DNA from: Lingula anatina
Taxonomy: Eukaryota; Brachiopoda; Lingulata; Lingulida; Lingulidae
Direction of reading: 5' to 3'
Assembly (NCBI RefSeq): GCF_001039355.2
Contig: NW_019773513.1
Location: 1,864,442-1,907,977, forward strand
DNA length: 43,536 bases
Shown here: one piece after another, positions 43,519 through 43,536 of the stretch
How positions within the stretch are numbered: the stretch's first letter is position 1
How the letters are laid out: each line of letters begins with the position of its first letter
Program-made: the position numbers and the translations under genes
The notes under the pieces: generated by a model
What the model was told of the DNA's origin: nothing
Database searches by the model: none
Seen by the model: only the letters and a program-made list of their open reading frames with translations

Positions 43519-43536
43519 TTCCGCTTTCACAAAAAA

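Noticed and set aside
1-43536. tRNA, rRNA or CRISPR arrays
   Set aside because: No cloverleaf with a GGTTCGA-type arm, no rRNA-like stretch and no regularly spaced short repeats were found by eye; prokaryotic features are not expected here.

Overview
The window is animal genomic DNA, AT-rich, with split genes, short consensus introns (GT...AG), long non-coding stretches, microsatellites and many small inverted-repeat elements. The gene content is a tandem pair of alpha-1,3-fucosyltransferase genes, a rhamnose-binding (SUEL) lectin gene, a PQ-loop transporter, a TTF2 helicase, and a TIR/NB-ARC/WD40 NLR-like gene. This fits an aquatic invertebrate such as a lancelet, hemichordate, mollusc or brachiopod; I cannot resolve it further. 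Five single-n gaps (7136, 7989, 19916, 28921, 35623) mark contig joins. At three of them sequence on one side is repeated on the other, so several 'duplications' here are probably unmerged contig ends or haplotypes.

Layout. 1-2000: two consecutive minus-strand exons of a TTF2-type SNF2 ATPase; the remaining exons are outside the window or not recognised. 2000-8260: mostly non-coding, with a long-armed MITE (2199-2422), a degraded tandem repeat, a decayed LINE and two gap-associated repeats. 8265-20605: a segmental duplication, each unit carrying a minus-strand two-exon fucosyltransferase gene. The second unit has a duplicated first exon, and small transposon-like elements and rearrangements separate the two introns. 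20605-21986: a hAT-like MITE and little else. 21987-24442: a complete two-exon PQ-loop membrane protein (minus strand) and a compact head-to-head promoter region shared with the next gene. 24443-33732: a plus-strand gene for a secreted, probably GPI-anchored lectin (signal peptide, 8-Cys domain, SUEL domain, hydrophobic C-terminal tail). Its middle is present twice around the gap at 28921. 34183-43212: a minus-strand gene encoding TIR, then NB-ARC, then WD40 repeats, assembled here from a first coding exon, a TIR exon, an 18-nt microexon and a very long exon. The WD40 part is interrupted by a 1.06-kb segment with inverted-repeat ends that contains a gap, and by two one-base homopolymer frameshifts.

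How the genes relate. No operon-like logic is expected in an animal genome. Fucosyltransferases and rhamnose/galactose-type lectins both concern surface glycans, and the NLR-like gene is a probable cytosolic immune or cell-death switch. Their adjacency is suggestive but not evidence of shared function. All exon joins were inferred by eye from splice consensus, reading phase and protein-family motifs.
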